Origin: CAYLLD01 sp964425135
GTDB lineage: Bacteria > Pseudomonadota > Alphaproteobacteria > Rhodobacterales > Rhodobacteraceae
Direction of reading: 5' to 3'
Assembly (NCBI GenBank): GCA_964425135.1
Contig: CAYRKW010000021.1
Coordinates: forward strand, 1-47,568
Length of the DNA stretch: 47,568 nt
In this document: piece after piece, positions 35,942 through 43,802 of the stretch
Layout: each line of letters opens with the position of its first letter
Numbering within the stretch: position 1 is the first letter of the stretch
Program-made: the position numbers and the translations under genes
The notes under the pieces: generated by a model
What the model saw: only the letters and a program-made list of their open reading frames with translations
What the model was told of the DNA's origin: nothing
Databases searched by the model: none

Positions 35942-36724
35942 TCAGAATATCACTGACGCGGCACGGCGGAGTTTGAGGTAGCGGCGCAATTTTGCCAAGC
36001 TCCAGCCGCTGTTGTTCAGCGCTGCCCAGTCGATGAGGATGCGGGTGCGCAGGACGAATTGCAGCACTGGATCGTCGGGTTTGATCGAGATGGAGGCGGC
36101 ATAGCCATCTGTGAACGCTGACAGGAGTTTGGGGTTCACGGCTGTGGNNNNNNNNNNNNNNNNNNNNNNNNNNNNNNNNNNNNNNNNNNNNNNNNNNNNN
36201 NNNNNNNNNNNNNNNNNNNNNNNNNNNNNNNNNNNNNNNNNNNNNNNGATGCGGCGGCGGCGGTTAGTTGTGTCTTCGCGCAGGCGGTTGAGGTGGCGCA
36301 TCATGAAATCGGGGTTGAAGGCGCGAGTGCCGTTGCGGGTTTTGAGGTGGAAGACGCCGAGCCAAGCCCCGGCGGCACGGGCGCTTGAAGAGCCGATATC
36401 GAGCGCGGTTTGGCCGTCGACGGCTGCCATGACGACGGATTGACGGTCTTCGAAGATGTGCTCAATCTGCGGCACTGGCAGGTTTTGGTTTTGTGCGATG
36501 ACATGCGGTTTCAGGCGCGCCTCGAAACCCGCGCGATCCACGGGGCGCAGAATGGTTTTGACGACATATCCCGCATCATCAGAGCGGTATCTAAGGACCG
36601 CATGGCAGCGATCGGTCTCGCGTTTTAGGCCAAGAGTGTCGTGCTGGAATGCCTCAGGCGCGAGCCCGCGCATATCGCAAAAATCCAGAAAGTTGCGGCG
36701 GTTTTGCGCGAGCGGATCGCTCAC
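35942..36724 (-). CDS. APH/choline-kinase-like phosphotransferase, interrupted by an assembly gap
   Basis: The visible parts are about 158 residues before and about 68 after a 100-N gap (36148-36247). The N-lobe reads CHAVLRYRSDDAGYVVKTIL with a candidate ATP-binding lysine, followed by PVPQIEHIFEDRQSVVMAAVDG, a hinge typical of aminoglycoside/choline kinase-like folds, and GAWLGVFHLKTRNG. The catalytic HxDxxxxN loop expected next would lie in the gap, so activity cannot be judged. The GTG start overlaps the DUF1638 stop as GTGA, tying it to the one-carbon gene group. The substrate is unknown; a small alcohol or amine-linked metabolite is possible. Confidence 0.7.
   Translation of the reverse strand: MSDPLAQNRRNFLDFCDMRGLAPEAFQHDTLGLKRETDRCHAVLRYRSDDAGYVVKTILRPVDRAGFEARLKPHVIAQNQNLPVPQIEHIFEDRQSVVMAAVDGQTALDIGSSSARAAGAWLGVFHLKTRNGTRAFNPDFMMRHLNRLREDTTNRRRRIXXXXXXXXXXXXXXXXXXXXXXXXXXXXXXXXXXTAVNPKLLSAFTDGYAASISIKPDDPVLQFVLRTRILIDWAALNNSGWSLAKLRRYLKLRRAASVIF
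36148..36247. other. Assembly gap of 100 N
   Basis: A second placeholder of exactly 100 undetermined bases. It removes the expected catalytic loop of the phosphotransferase gene, and its true length is unknown. Confidence 0.97.
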
Positions 36725-37368
36725 GCTGATGCAACGCGCGACAACTCGACCGCCAGATCGCCGTATCCTGTCGTGCGGCGCTCATAAGCAAGGCCAAGCC
36801 GGGCTGCGGCCTCTTGCGCGCGCGCATCCAGCGCCGGATCATCGGTTTGCGCAAGATAAATCAGCGTCTGATAATTGCCGAAATACATCTCGCGCAGATC
36901 GGGGTGGCGGTCGAGGCCCATGGGTTTCCATACGAAAGCATCGAACTGGCGCACCAGAAAATCGGTGAGATAGAAACTGGTCATCTCATCTTCGGCGCGT
37001 GCGGCAAACGCGTCGTTTCCATCGAAAAAACTGTAACAATGGGGGCCAGGCACCATTTCGACACCCAGTTTTTCGCATCGCGCCGCCAGCAAGCCGCCGG
37101 TGCCGCAATCGGCGTAGACGACATAGATTTGCGCGTAGGCATCGCGCGATTTGGTGACCGCCGTTTCGACCGCATCGGGAATTTGATCGGGGTAGAGATG
37201 CAGCTTGGCGGGCAGGCAGTGCAGATCCATATGCGACCAACCGTTTGCCTTGATAAGCGCCAGAATTTCACGGGCGAGCGCACCACAGGCGAGCAACAGG
37301 ATCGATGCGCCAGAGCTTTCCTGTGGCGCGAGCCCGTGTTGCGTTAAATCATTGTCTGTCAGAGGCAT
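36721..37368 (-). CDS. DUF1638 family protein
   Basis: 215 residues. SILLLACGALAREILALIKA, then MDLHCLPAKLHLYPDQIPDA, IYVVYADCGTGGLLAARCEK and MVPGPHCYSFF fit DUF1638 (PF07796). The conserved cysteines and histidines (LHCLP, ADCGTGG, GPHCYSF) suggest a metal or cobalamin-related role. The family is repeatedly found beside corrinoid proteins and methyltransferases in bacteria and methanogens, and here it directly follows the corrinoid protein gene (36 bases). Its biochemical activity is not known; involvement in corrinoid reactivation or methyl transfer is inference. Confidence 0.92.
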   Translation of the reverse strand: MPLTDNDLTQHGLAPQESSGASILLLACGALAREILALIKANGWSHMDLHCLPAKLHLYPDQIPDAVETAVTKSRDAYAQIYVVYADCGTGGLLAARCEKLGVEMVPGPHCYSFFDGNDAFAARAEDEMTSFYLTDFLVRQFDAFVWKPMGLDRHPDLREMYFGNYQTLIYLAQTDDPALDARAQEAAARLGLAYERRTTGYGDLAVELSRVASA

Positions 37369-37404
37369 GGCCCGCCTCGCGAGTTGATCGGTTTGGCGCG
37401 ACGT

Positions 37405-38109
37405 TTAGGTCACAACCTGATTGTGCTTGCGCGCTGCCATCATTTCCTTGGCAGTCTCAACCGCAACAGCAGCATCGCGGCAATAGGCGTCCGCGCCGAT
37501 GGCTTTGCCGAACTCTTCGTTCAGCGGCGCGCCACCCACGAGAATGACGTAATCCTCGCGAATACCCATCTCAACCATCGTATCAATCACGACTTTCATA
37601 TAGGGCATGGTGGTGGTCAGAAGCGCTGACATGCCGACGATATCCGCATCGAATTCCTTGGCGCCTTCGATATAATTCTCGGCCGGGTTGTTGATGCCGA
37701 TATCCATCACCTCGAACCCTGCGCCTTCCATCATCATTGTGACAAGGTTCTTGCCGATATCGTGAATATCGCCCTTCACCGTGCCAATCACCATCTTGCC
37801 CAGACGCGGTGCGCCGGTTTCGGCCAGAAGCGGGCGCAGGATGCCCATGCCGCCTTTCATGGCGTTGGCTGCCAGCAGCACTTCGGGCACAAACAGGATG
37901 CCATCGCGAAAATCGATGCCGACGATCCGCATGCCTTCAACGAGCGCTTTGGTCAGCACGTCATAGGGCTGCCACCCACGGCCAAGAAGGATGTTCACCC
38001 CTTCCAAGATCTCGTCTTTCATACCGTCATAGAGATCATCGTGCATTTGCAGGACGAGATCTTCGTCATTGAGCTCGGACAATACGATATCGTCTTCTTC
38101 TTCAGCCAT
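37405..38109 (-). CDS. Corrinoid (B12-binding) methyl-carrier protein
   Basis: 234 residues with the two-part MtbC/MttC/MetH-like cobalamin-binding layout. The helical cap includes VLTKALVEGMRIVGIDFRDG, FVPEVLLAANAMKGG. The Rossmann part has GTVKGDIHDIGKNLV with the DxHxxG motif that puts H116 on cobalt, then GFEVMDIGINNPAENYIEGA, ADIVGMSALLTTTMPYM and VILVGGAPLNEEFGKAIGAD. It shuttles methyl groups between methyltransferases. In Rhodobacterales, a free corrinoid protein of this type acts as one part of a split methionine synthase. The first 33 residues hold 14 acidic residues and a single lysine. It lies between the Bmt-type gene and DUF1638. Confidence 0.94.
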   Translation of the reverse strand: MAEEEDDIVLSELNDEDLVLQMHDDLYDGMKDEILEGVNILLGRGWQPYDVLTKALVEGMRIVGIDFRDGILFVPEVLLAANAMKGGMGILRPLLAETGAPRLGKMVIGTVKGDIHDIGKNLVTMMMEGAGFEVMDIGINNPAENYIEGAKEFDADIVGMSALLTTTMPYMKVVIDTMVEMGIREDYVILVGGAPLNEEFGKAIGADAYCRDAAVAVETAKEMMAARKHNQVVT

Positions 38110-38177
38110 GGCGGTCGTCCCTTGTATTCAACACTTAAACCTTACTTGAGGCAGTTTATACCGTGCCACTTAACATC

Positions 38178-38199
38178 TTGCGACATCTCAGCGTCGCAA
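38178..38199 (-). terminator. Hairpin between bmt and the corrinoid protein gene
   Basis: TTGCGAC/GTCGCAA with an eight-base loop lies 6 bases after the bmt stop. No T tract follows, so it may tune rather than end transcription into the corrinoid gene. Confidence 0.4.
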
Positions 38200-38204
38200 T
38201 CCGA

Positions 38205-39227
38205 CTATTTCGTGCCTCTTCTGCCGCGCCGCCCGCGTCGCTCGCGCACTGCACCGGCGATTTCAGGCTCTGTGCCATCGGTTGATGAGGAAAAGACGCC
38301 CAATCGCGCCTGAATGTCGTGATGGCTCGGCGGATCGCCTTTGGGCAGGTTTTCGAGTGCGCTGCGCATGGCGCGCAGATGCTCGGGCTTGGTACCGCAA
38401 CAGCCACCGATGATCGTCGCGCCTGCATTGCGGGCCATCACGGCGTAATCGGCCATAAGGTCGGGTGTGCCGTCATAATGGATGTGGCCGTCGACATATT
38501 TGGGTATGCCCGCATTGCCCTTGGCGATAATCGGGCGGGTGGCCTCATTCATGCCCAGCACCGTGCGCAAAAGGTCCGACGCGCCCACCCCGCAATTGGC
38601 CCCGAAAGCGACGGGGCGATGGTCGAGCGTGTCGATCAGCGCGACCATATCCTTGGAGGTTACGCCCATCATCGTGCGCCCGGCGGTATCGAAACTCATG
38701 GTGCCGCACCATGGCGCGCCGGTGTTGCCTATGGCTTCGGCAGCGGCAGCGAATTCTTCGGGGGCGGATATCGTCTCGACCCACAGCACATCCGCGCCGC
38801 CATCGATCAGACCGTGCGCCTGTTCTTCAAACATTTCCACCGCGCTTTCGTGGCTAAGCGTGCCGGCCGCGCCCATAATCTCTCCTGTTGGCCCCATAGA
38901 GCCTGCGACGATCACCGTGCGAGCGGAGGTATCGGCAATCTCGCGGCCAATCTCAGCGGCGACCTTGTTCACCTCATGCACGCGGGTCTCCAGATTGTGC
39001 AGCTTGAGACGCGAGGCATTGCCGCCAAAGCTGTTGGTGAGAAAAAGGTCCGACCCGGCATCGACCGCGCCCTGATAGAGCATCTTGATCTTGTCGACCT
39101 CATCGAAGTTCCAAAGCTCCGGCGCTTCGCCCGCTTGCAGGCCGAGGTTGAACAGATTGGTTCCGGTTGCACCATCCGCCAACACCCAGGAGCGTTCGGT
39201 CAGCAACGTTTCGAGTGCGTTCGACAT
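38205..39227 (-). CDS. bmt: Betaine-homocysteine-type S-methyltransferase (homocysteine-binding part of a split methionine synthase)
   Basis: 340 residues from the ATG at 39227, preceded by AAGGAAGG; a longer frame only reaches back into sufE. This is a homocysteine S-methyltransferase barrel: WVLADGATGTNLFNLGL, FLTNSFGGNASRL, GSMGPTGEI, then the zinc cysteines in GANCGVGASD (C212) and IIGGCCGTKPEHL (C276, C277). In Rhodobacterales these proteins work with the free corrinoid protein and a separate folate-binding protein to methylate homocysteine. The last 13 residues, RERRGRRGRRGTK, are an unusual basic tail. It lies 19 bases after sufE and before the corrinoid gene. The folate-binding part is not in the window. 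Confidence 0.92.
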   Translation of the reverse strand: MSNALETLLTERSWVLADGATGTNLFNLGLQAGEAPELWNFDEVDKIKMLYQGAVDAGSDLFLTNSFGGNASRLKLHNLETRVHEVNKVAAEIGREIADTSARTVIVAGSMGPTGEIMGAAGTLSHESAVEMFEEQAHGLIDGGADVLWVETISAPEEFAAAAEAIGNTGAPWCGTMSFDTAGRTMMGVTSKDMVALIDTLDHRPVAFGANCGVGASDLLRTVLGMNEATRPIIAKGNAGIPKYVDGHIHYDGTPDLMADYAVMARNAGATIIGGCCGTKPEHLRAMRSALENLPKGDPPSHHDIQARLGVFSSSTDGTEPEIAGAVRERRGRRGRRGTK

Positions 39228-39246
39228 TGAGCCAAACCTTCCTTTT

Positions 39247-39666
39247 CTATTCTGCGGTCTCGACGGTGCGTGTCGCGATCTCGCGTATGCGCGCAATCAT
39301 CGCGCGCAGCCCGTTGGAGCGTTGCGCAGACAGATGTTGATCAAGGCCAAGACCTGCAAGTTTGCCCGGCGCATCGATCGCAAGCGCCTCTTGGGCGGTT
39401 TTGCCGTTGTAGAGCGAGAGCAGCACCGCGATCAGCCCCCGCACAATCATCGCGTCCGATGTGCCTGTGAAATTCAGCACCTGCCCCTCAACCTGCGGCA
39501 CAATCCAGACCTGCGAGGCGCAGCCATCGACCTTGGTTGCAGGGACTTGCAGGGACGGGTCCAAATCCGGCATCGCCTTGCCCAGATCAATGACATAGCG
39601 ATAGCGATCTTCCCATTCGTCAAGAAACGCGAAGGTTTCGGCAATTTCGTCAAAGCTCTCGGACAT
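39247..39666 (-). CDS. SufE-family sulfur acceptor
   Basis: 139 residues. FAFLDEWEDRYRYVIDLGK, VDGCASQVWI with the persulfide-carrying cysteine C49, and GLIAVLLSLYNGKTAQEALA are SufE hallmarks. SufE takes sulfur from a cysteine desulfurase (SufS) for iron-sulfur cluster building. No suf genes are adjacent. It is first in the minus-strand group that continues with bmt and the corrinoid protein, so it may share their promoter region (39667-39820, divergent from the lipoprotein gene). Confidence 0.95.
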   Translation of the reverse strand: MSESFDEIAETFAFLDEWEDRYRYVIDLGKAMPDLDPSLQVPATKVDGCASQVWIVPQVEGQVLNFTGTSDAMIVRGLIAVLLSLYNGKTAQEALAIDAPGKLAGLGLDQHLSAQRSNGLRAMIARIREIATRTVETAE

Positions 39667-39820
39667 TCGCGGCGGGCCTTATGAATATCTGCGTCGTCAT
39701 CTTCATCTAGGCCCCCCTGACCCACGCGTCCAGAGCCGTTTGCAATGCTTGGACTTTCGCTTTTGCCCCGACTATGGTGTCTTCACGGCTCCGCGCTACG
39801 GCCTAAGGGGGAATTCGATC

Positions 39821-40315
39821 ATGAGACTGATTGCAATCGCTGCGGTGATTATGCTTGCGGGATGCGGCGGGCGCGAATTGCCGCTGAACCCGCTCAACTG
39901 GTTTGCGGGCTCTGACGCGGGGCCAACGCAACAGCAAATGGCCGATGAAAAGGCCGAATTGGCGGCGGCGCGTGTTGCCAGCCGCCTCGCGACACCAGAT
40001 ATTGATCCCGCTTTCACACGTGCGCCGCAAATCGAAGAGGCGCGTGTGGATTTCACGCCGCGCGGCGCGATCGTCCGGGCAAGTGCGCGCATGAACGGCG
40101 CGGGCTATCATTCGGCAATGCTGCATCCTGTGATTGGCGTCCAGACCGATCAGACCGGGTTCATCACTTATGAATTTCTCACCGTGCCCTCTGCCCTCAG
40201 GGCGGTGGATGATACAGCGGTTGCAGCTGTGTTTATTCCCAATCAGCGCCTGCGAGGCGTGAATGCGATCACGATTGTCGCCGGTGCAAATGAGGTGGTG
40301 GTGCGGGTGCGTTAG
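39821..40315 (+). CDS. Predicted lipoprotein
   Basis: 164 residues from the ATG at 39821 with AAGGGGGAA upstream; an in-frame start at 39740 would destroy the signal. MRLIAIAAVIMLAGCGGREL has lipobox L-A-G-C (C15). The mature part continues LPLNPLNWFAGSDAGPTQQQ, a coiled-looking stretch and a beta-rich C-terminus ending NAITIVAGANEVVVRVR. It probably sits in the periplasmic leaflet of the outer membrane. It ends overlapping rnd by 4 bases. No family name is certain. Confidence 0.8.
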   Translation: MRLIAIAAVIMLAGCGGRELPLNPLNWFAGSDAGPTQQQMADEKAELAAARVASRLATPDIDPAFTRAPQIEEARVDFTPRGAIVRASARMNGAGYHSAMLHPVIGVQTDQTGFITYEFLTVPSALRAVDDTAVAAVFIPNQRLRGVNAITIVAGANEVVVRVR

Positions 40316-41475
40316 AGCGCCGTCACTTCCACCAGTTTCACGCCGGCCCCGTCTGCCGAGAGAGCAATCTCACCATTTTTGAGACGCAATGCATCGGCGC
40401 CGAACACTTCGCGCCGCCAGCCTTTGAGGCAATCGATATCCGGGTCGTCCTCTTGCGCCAGAAGATCGAGATCAGCCGCATTGGCGATCAACTTTTGCGC
40501 AACGCCGGTTTCTTCTGATTTGGCCTTCAGCAAAACGCGCAGCAATTCAGAAACGCCCTGCGCGCCCGGTTTGCGCACGGTCTGCTCTTTGGCTACTGGC
40601 AGATCGGCTTTGTCGTAGGCCATTCCCTTGGCAATCGCTTTAAGAATAGCACTCGCAACAGGCTCTTTTCGCATCTCGCGGGTCAAAAGACGTGACTTGT
40701 TCAAATCCTCAATGCTCTTGGGCTTGGTCGACGCCAATTCCAAAATCGCATCATCCTTCATAATCCGGTTGCGCGGGATGTTGCGGGATTGGGCGGTTTG
40801 TTCGCGGTATTTGGCCAACTCCTTGATGATCGCAAGCGCTCGCCCGCTGGAATTGCGGGTGCGAACACGAAGCCAGCTCTCTTCAGGATCAGCCTGGTAG
40901 GTTTGCGGGTCGGTGAGCAGCGACAGCTCTTCTTCGAGCCATGACTTGCGGTTCGATTTGACCAGCGCGTCCTCGAGATACTCGTAAATCTGGCGAAGGT
41001 GCGTCACGTCAGCCAGAGCATAGGTCTGCTGTTTCTCGGACAGAGGGCGGCGGCTCCAATCCGTAAATCGAGAGGATTTATCAAGCGATTGGCGGGCAAT
41101 TTTGCGCACCAGTTTCTCATAACCCACCTGATCGCCAAAGCCGCAAACCATCGCCGCGACCTGCGTGTCGAAAAACGGATATGGAATCACATCAGCCTCA
41201 ACCGCGAAAATTTCCAAGTCCTGACGGGCGGCGTGAAACACTTTGATCACGCTCTCATCCTCAAAGAGTTCGTAGAGCGGTTCGAGGTCAAGCGCGTCGG
41301 ATAAGGGATCGATCAATTGCGCCGATGCGGCATCCTCTCCAGGGTAGGCAACCTGAATGAGACATAGCTGCGAATAATAGGTCCGCTCGCGCATAAACTC
41401 CGTATCGACCGTGACGTAGGGATGCTGCGCACAAACGGCACAAAACTCTGATAATTCTTGTGTTTTCGTAATCAT
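40312..41475 (-). CDS. rnd: Ribonuclease D
   Basis: 387 residues. The DEDD exonuclease residues are visible in TVDTEFMRERTYY (DxE), FHAARQDLEIF, and YALADVTHLRQIYEYL; GFGDQVGYEKLVRKI and SRFTDWSRRPLSEKQQTYA lie between. One or two HRDC-like helical domains follow (ATSRAL-type ALAIIKELAKYREQTAQSRN). It trims 3' ends of tRNA and other RNAs. The gene is single, with the bufferin operon diverging upstream after 319 bases. Confidence 0.96.
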   Translation of the reverse strand: MITKTQELSEFCAVCAQHPYVTVDTEFMRERTYYSQLCLIQVAYPGEDAASAQLIDPLSDALDLEPLYELFEDESVIKVFHAARQDLEIFAVEADVIPYPFFDTQVAAMVCGFGDQVGYEKLVRKIARQSLDKSSRFTDWSRRPLSEKQQTYALADVTHLRQIYEYLEDALVKSNRKSWLEEELSLLTDPQTYQADPEESWLRVRTRNSSGRALAIIKELAKYREQTAQSRNIPRNRIMKDDAILELASTKPKSIEDLNKSRLLTREMRKEPVASAILKAIAKGMAYDKADLPVAKEQTVRKPGAQGVSELLRVLLKAKSEETGVAQKLIANAADLDLLAQEDDPDIDCLKGWRREVFGADALRLKNGEIALSADGAGVKLVEVTAL

Positions 41476-41721
41476 ATTGGCGCTCTACACGCGATATATG
41501 GGTTCTGCAACAAAGCAAATCCACCCCGCGCAATCAACCGGGCCGCGCTGCGCTTTGATGACAAATATTTATGCAGATTTGTTTAGTGCCATACAAAAAA
41601 TAACCGGATTTAAAGTTAATCTGAGTAAAAGCCGCCCTTGGCATCGCCTTTGCAAAGTGTTTCAATCAATCAAGCCCGTGTGACATAACGGCCATGTGAG
41701 ATGCAATTTATCCTCGGGTTT

Positions 41722-41746
41722 AATACCACTCTCACAACGCCTCGAA
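41722..41746 (+). promoter_or_regulatory. Candidate ECF-type promoter of the bufferin operon
   Basis: AATACC-N15-CGAA (41722-41727 and 41743-41746) lies 48 bases before the bufA start, close to the GTAACC-N16-CGAA pattern I recall for SigF-dependent promoters of Caulobacter, which control bufferin genes there. GTGTGACATAACGGCCATGTGAG, at about 41681-41701, is a further symmetric-looking stretch. The rest of the 319-base region from 41476 holds no gene. The match is by eye and one base short in spacing. Confidence 0.35.
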
Positions 41747-41794
41747 CCAACGGTGGTGTTTGAAGTTAACTGATCAACTGGAAGGAATTCCTCA

Positions 41795-42085
41795 ATGTCG
41801 ACAAAAATCGTAAAAGGCCTTGCCGTCGCTGGTGCTGTTGCAACTGCCATGGCAGCTCAAGTTTCCGTCTCGCACGCAGCAGGCAACGAAAAATGTTATG
41901 GTGTCTCGCTCGCCGGTCAAAATGACTGCGCAGCAGGACCAGGCACGACATGCGCAGGTACATCCACAGTTGATTACCAGGGCAACGCCTGGACACTGGT
42001 TCCAGAAGGCACATGCCTGACAATGGATTTGCCAGATGGCCGCGAAGGCTCGCTTGAAGAACTGGACCGCGATCTGCCTGCATAA
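41795..42085 (+). CDS. bufA: BufA-type bufferin precursor peptide (DUF2282)
   Basis: 96 residues. A signal peptide MSTKIVKGLAVAGAVATAMA runs on to about residue 29 (SHAA). The mature peptide shows the DUF2282 pattern: EKCYGVSLAGQNDCAAGPG, TTCAG, WTLVPEGTC, with exactly four cysteines (C34, C45, C53, C74). In the characterised family, MNIO enzymes convert central cysteines into 5-thiooxazoles while the outer two form a disulfide, and the product binds copper in the periplasm. The C-terminal tail LPDGREGSLEELDRDLPA is acidic. AAGGA lies seven bases before the start. It is the first gene of a four-gene operon. Function here is inferred from the family. Confidence 0.92.
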   Translation: MSTKIVKGLAVAGAVATAMAAQVSVSHAAGNEKCYGVSLAGQNDCAAGPGTTCAGTSTVDYQGNAWTLVPEGTCLTMDLPDGREGSLEELDRDLPA

Positions 42086-42163
42086 GGCTGATCTGTGCAG
42101 CAGGCGCCTATCCCCCGTGCCTGCTGCACCTATAAACCAGATGACGATCGATTGGATCAACTC

Positions 42164-43030
42164 ATGCCAGATGGTGCATCTCGTTTTCCACAAAATCTGC
42201 CCGCGAAGGCCGGTGTCGGTTACAAACCGCAGCATCTAAACGATTTTCTGGAAAACCCTGACCCGGTCGCCTGGATCGAAATTCACGCAGAAAATTATAT
42301 GGGCGACGGCGGCCCGCAGATTGCGCAGCTCAAATATTTGCGCGAGCGCTTCCCCGTCTCCTGCCATGGTGTCGGCTTGTCGATCGGGTCCGAAGGCGCG
42401 CTAGATCAGGACCACTTGTCGCGTTTGAAGAAACTCGTGGACTGGCTTGATCCGCAGAGTTTTTCCGAACATTTGGCGTGGTCCACTCATGAGACCGGGT
42501 TTCTCAACGACCTTCTGCCGGTGCCTTACGATGAAAAGACGCTGACGCAGGTTTGCGCGCATATTGAGGAAGTGCAATCGGTGTTGAACCGGCAAATGCT
42601 GCTCGAAAATCCATCGACCTATGTACAGTTCGACCGCTCGACCATGAGCGAGACCGATTTTCTGCGTGAGATTGTGACGCGGACGGGATGCGGTCTATTG
42701 CTGGATGTGAACAATGTGTTCGTTTCCGCCACCAATCAGAATTACCATCCAAAGGCATATCTTGACGCTTTCCCGACCGAGCATGTTGGCGAAATCCACC
42801 TTGGCGGGCATGAAGAGGATGAAGATGAGAACGGTGCGCCGCTCCTGATTGATGCGCATAACAATCCGGTCGTTGATCCTGTGTGGGCGCTCTATGACTA
42901 TGCGCTGGAGCGCACAGGGCCTGTTGCGACGCTGATCGAATGGGATAATGACGTGCCCGATTGGCCGGTCTTGCGTGCAGAGGCCGAGCGCGCCGATGCG
43001 GCCCTGCAATCCGTTGAAATTGCTGCGTAA
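42164..43030 (+). CDS. bufB: MNIO enzyme BufB (DUF692), modifies the bufferin precursor
   Basis: 288 residues from the ATG at 42164, the usual length; a GTG at 42095 with AAGG upstream is in frame and remains possible. DUF692 is the multinuclear non-heme iron-dependent oxidase family, a TIM barrel. Conserved metal and active-site positions are visible: IEIHAENYMG (E39, E43), SCHGVGLSIG (H68), FSEHLAW (E102, H103), MLLENPSTYV (E148), LLLDVNNVFVSATN (D181, N183), GEIHLGGHEE (H212, H216) and LIEWDNDVP (E259, D261). It would oxidise cysteines of BufA with O2, acting before export. It is followed by the partner gene bufC after 8 bases. Confidence 0.93.
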   Translation: MPDGASRFPQNLPAKAGVGYKPQHLNDFLENPDPVAWIEIHAENYMGDGGPQIAQLKYLRERFPVSCHGVGLSIGSEGALDQDHLSRLKKLVDWLDPQSFSEHLAWSTHETGFLNDLLPVPYDEKTLTQVCAHIEEVQSVLNRQMLLENPSTYVQFDRSTMSETDFLREIVTRTGCGLLLDVNNVFVSATNQNYHPKAYLDAFPTEHVGEIHLGGHEEDEDENGAPLLIDAHNNPVVDPVWALYDYALERTGPVATLIEWDNDVPDWPVLRAEAERADAALQSVEIAA

Positions 43031-43038
43031 TCGCGCCT

Positions 43039-43794
43039 ATGTCGCAGGATCAATTTGCACATGCACTTCTGAACGCCGAAGCGCCGGTGCCTGACGGGAT
43101 TGTCCAACCGGACGGAACGCCTGCCAGCAGGCGTTTCGATGTCTATCGCAACAATGTCATCATGTCGCTCAGCGGGGCGCTCGCGGACGGCTATCCGGTC
43201 GTACAAAAGCTGGTGGGCGAGGCGTTTTTCAATGCAGTGGCGGGTGTTTATGTGCGGGCGCATCCGCCAAAATCGCCGCTGATGATCTTCTACGGCGCTG
43301 ATTTTGCCGAATTCCTCGACGACTTCGAGCCTGCCCAGCAAATACCTTATCTTGCGGATGTCGCGCGGCTTGAATGGGCGCGGCGCAGGGCGTTTCATGC
43401 CGCCGACGCGGTACCTGCGCCACTTGATCCGCTCTCGGACATGGATGAAGAGACGCTGTTGTCCACGTGTTTCGCGTTGCATCCGTCGCATCAAATTGTC
43501 TCATCCTCCCATCCGATTTACGATATCTGGGACTTCAACAGCAACGGGGGGGATGGCAAGATTGTACCAACCGCCCAATCTGTGCTGGTCGCCCGCCCTA
43601 CCGATCAAGTGCAAATGCATCTGCTGGGCGCAGGCGAAGATCAGTTTTTGCGACAGCTTGATGCTGGCGCAACGCTCGGACAAGCGGCACAAGTGGCCGC
43701 CACCCAAACGCCTGCATTCGACTTGTCACAATGTCTGGCGCGTATTTTCGGAGCGGCTATACTGACTGACATAAAAATCGAGAATAACCAGTAG
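43039..43794 (+). CDS. bufC: BufC partner protein (DUF2063)
   Basis: 251 residues. The N-terminal segment from about residue 5, with FDVYRNNVIMSLSGALADGYPVVQ and KLVGEAFFNAVAGVYVRAHP, then PYLADVARLEWARRRAFHAAD, is the DUF2063 domain; the C-terminal part resembles the RiPP-recognition-like second domain found in MNIO partners (PHPIYDIW-type SSHPIYDIWDFN, LVARPTDQVQMHLL). Partner proteins of this kind hold the precursor and deliver it to the MNIO enzyme. The gene is tightly packed between bufB and bufD. Some databases call DUF2063 a putative DNA-binding domain, which is misleading in this context. Confidence 0.92.
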   Translation: MSQDQFAHALLNAEAPVPDGIVQPDGTPASRRFDVYRNNVIMSLSGALADGYPVVQKLVGEAFFNAVAGVYVRAHPPKSPLMIFYGADFAEFLDDFEPAQQIPYLADVARLEWARRRAFHAADAVPAPLDPLSDMDEETLLSTCFALHPSHQIVSSSHPIYDIWDFNSNGGDGKIVPTAQSVLVARPTDQVQMHLLGAGEDQFLRQLDAGATLGQAAQVAATQTPAFDLSQCLARIFGAAILTDIKIENNQ

Positions 43795-43802
43795 GGACAC
43801 CC

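Noticed and set aside
38319..39230. 303-codon open frame on the plus strand
   Set aside because: It is the shadow of the bmt gene, which carries the conserved zinc cysteines.
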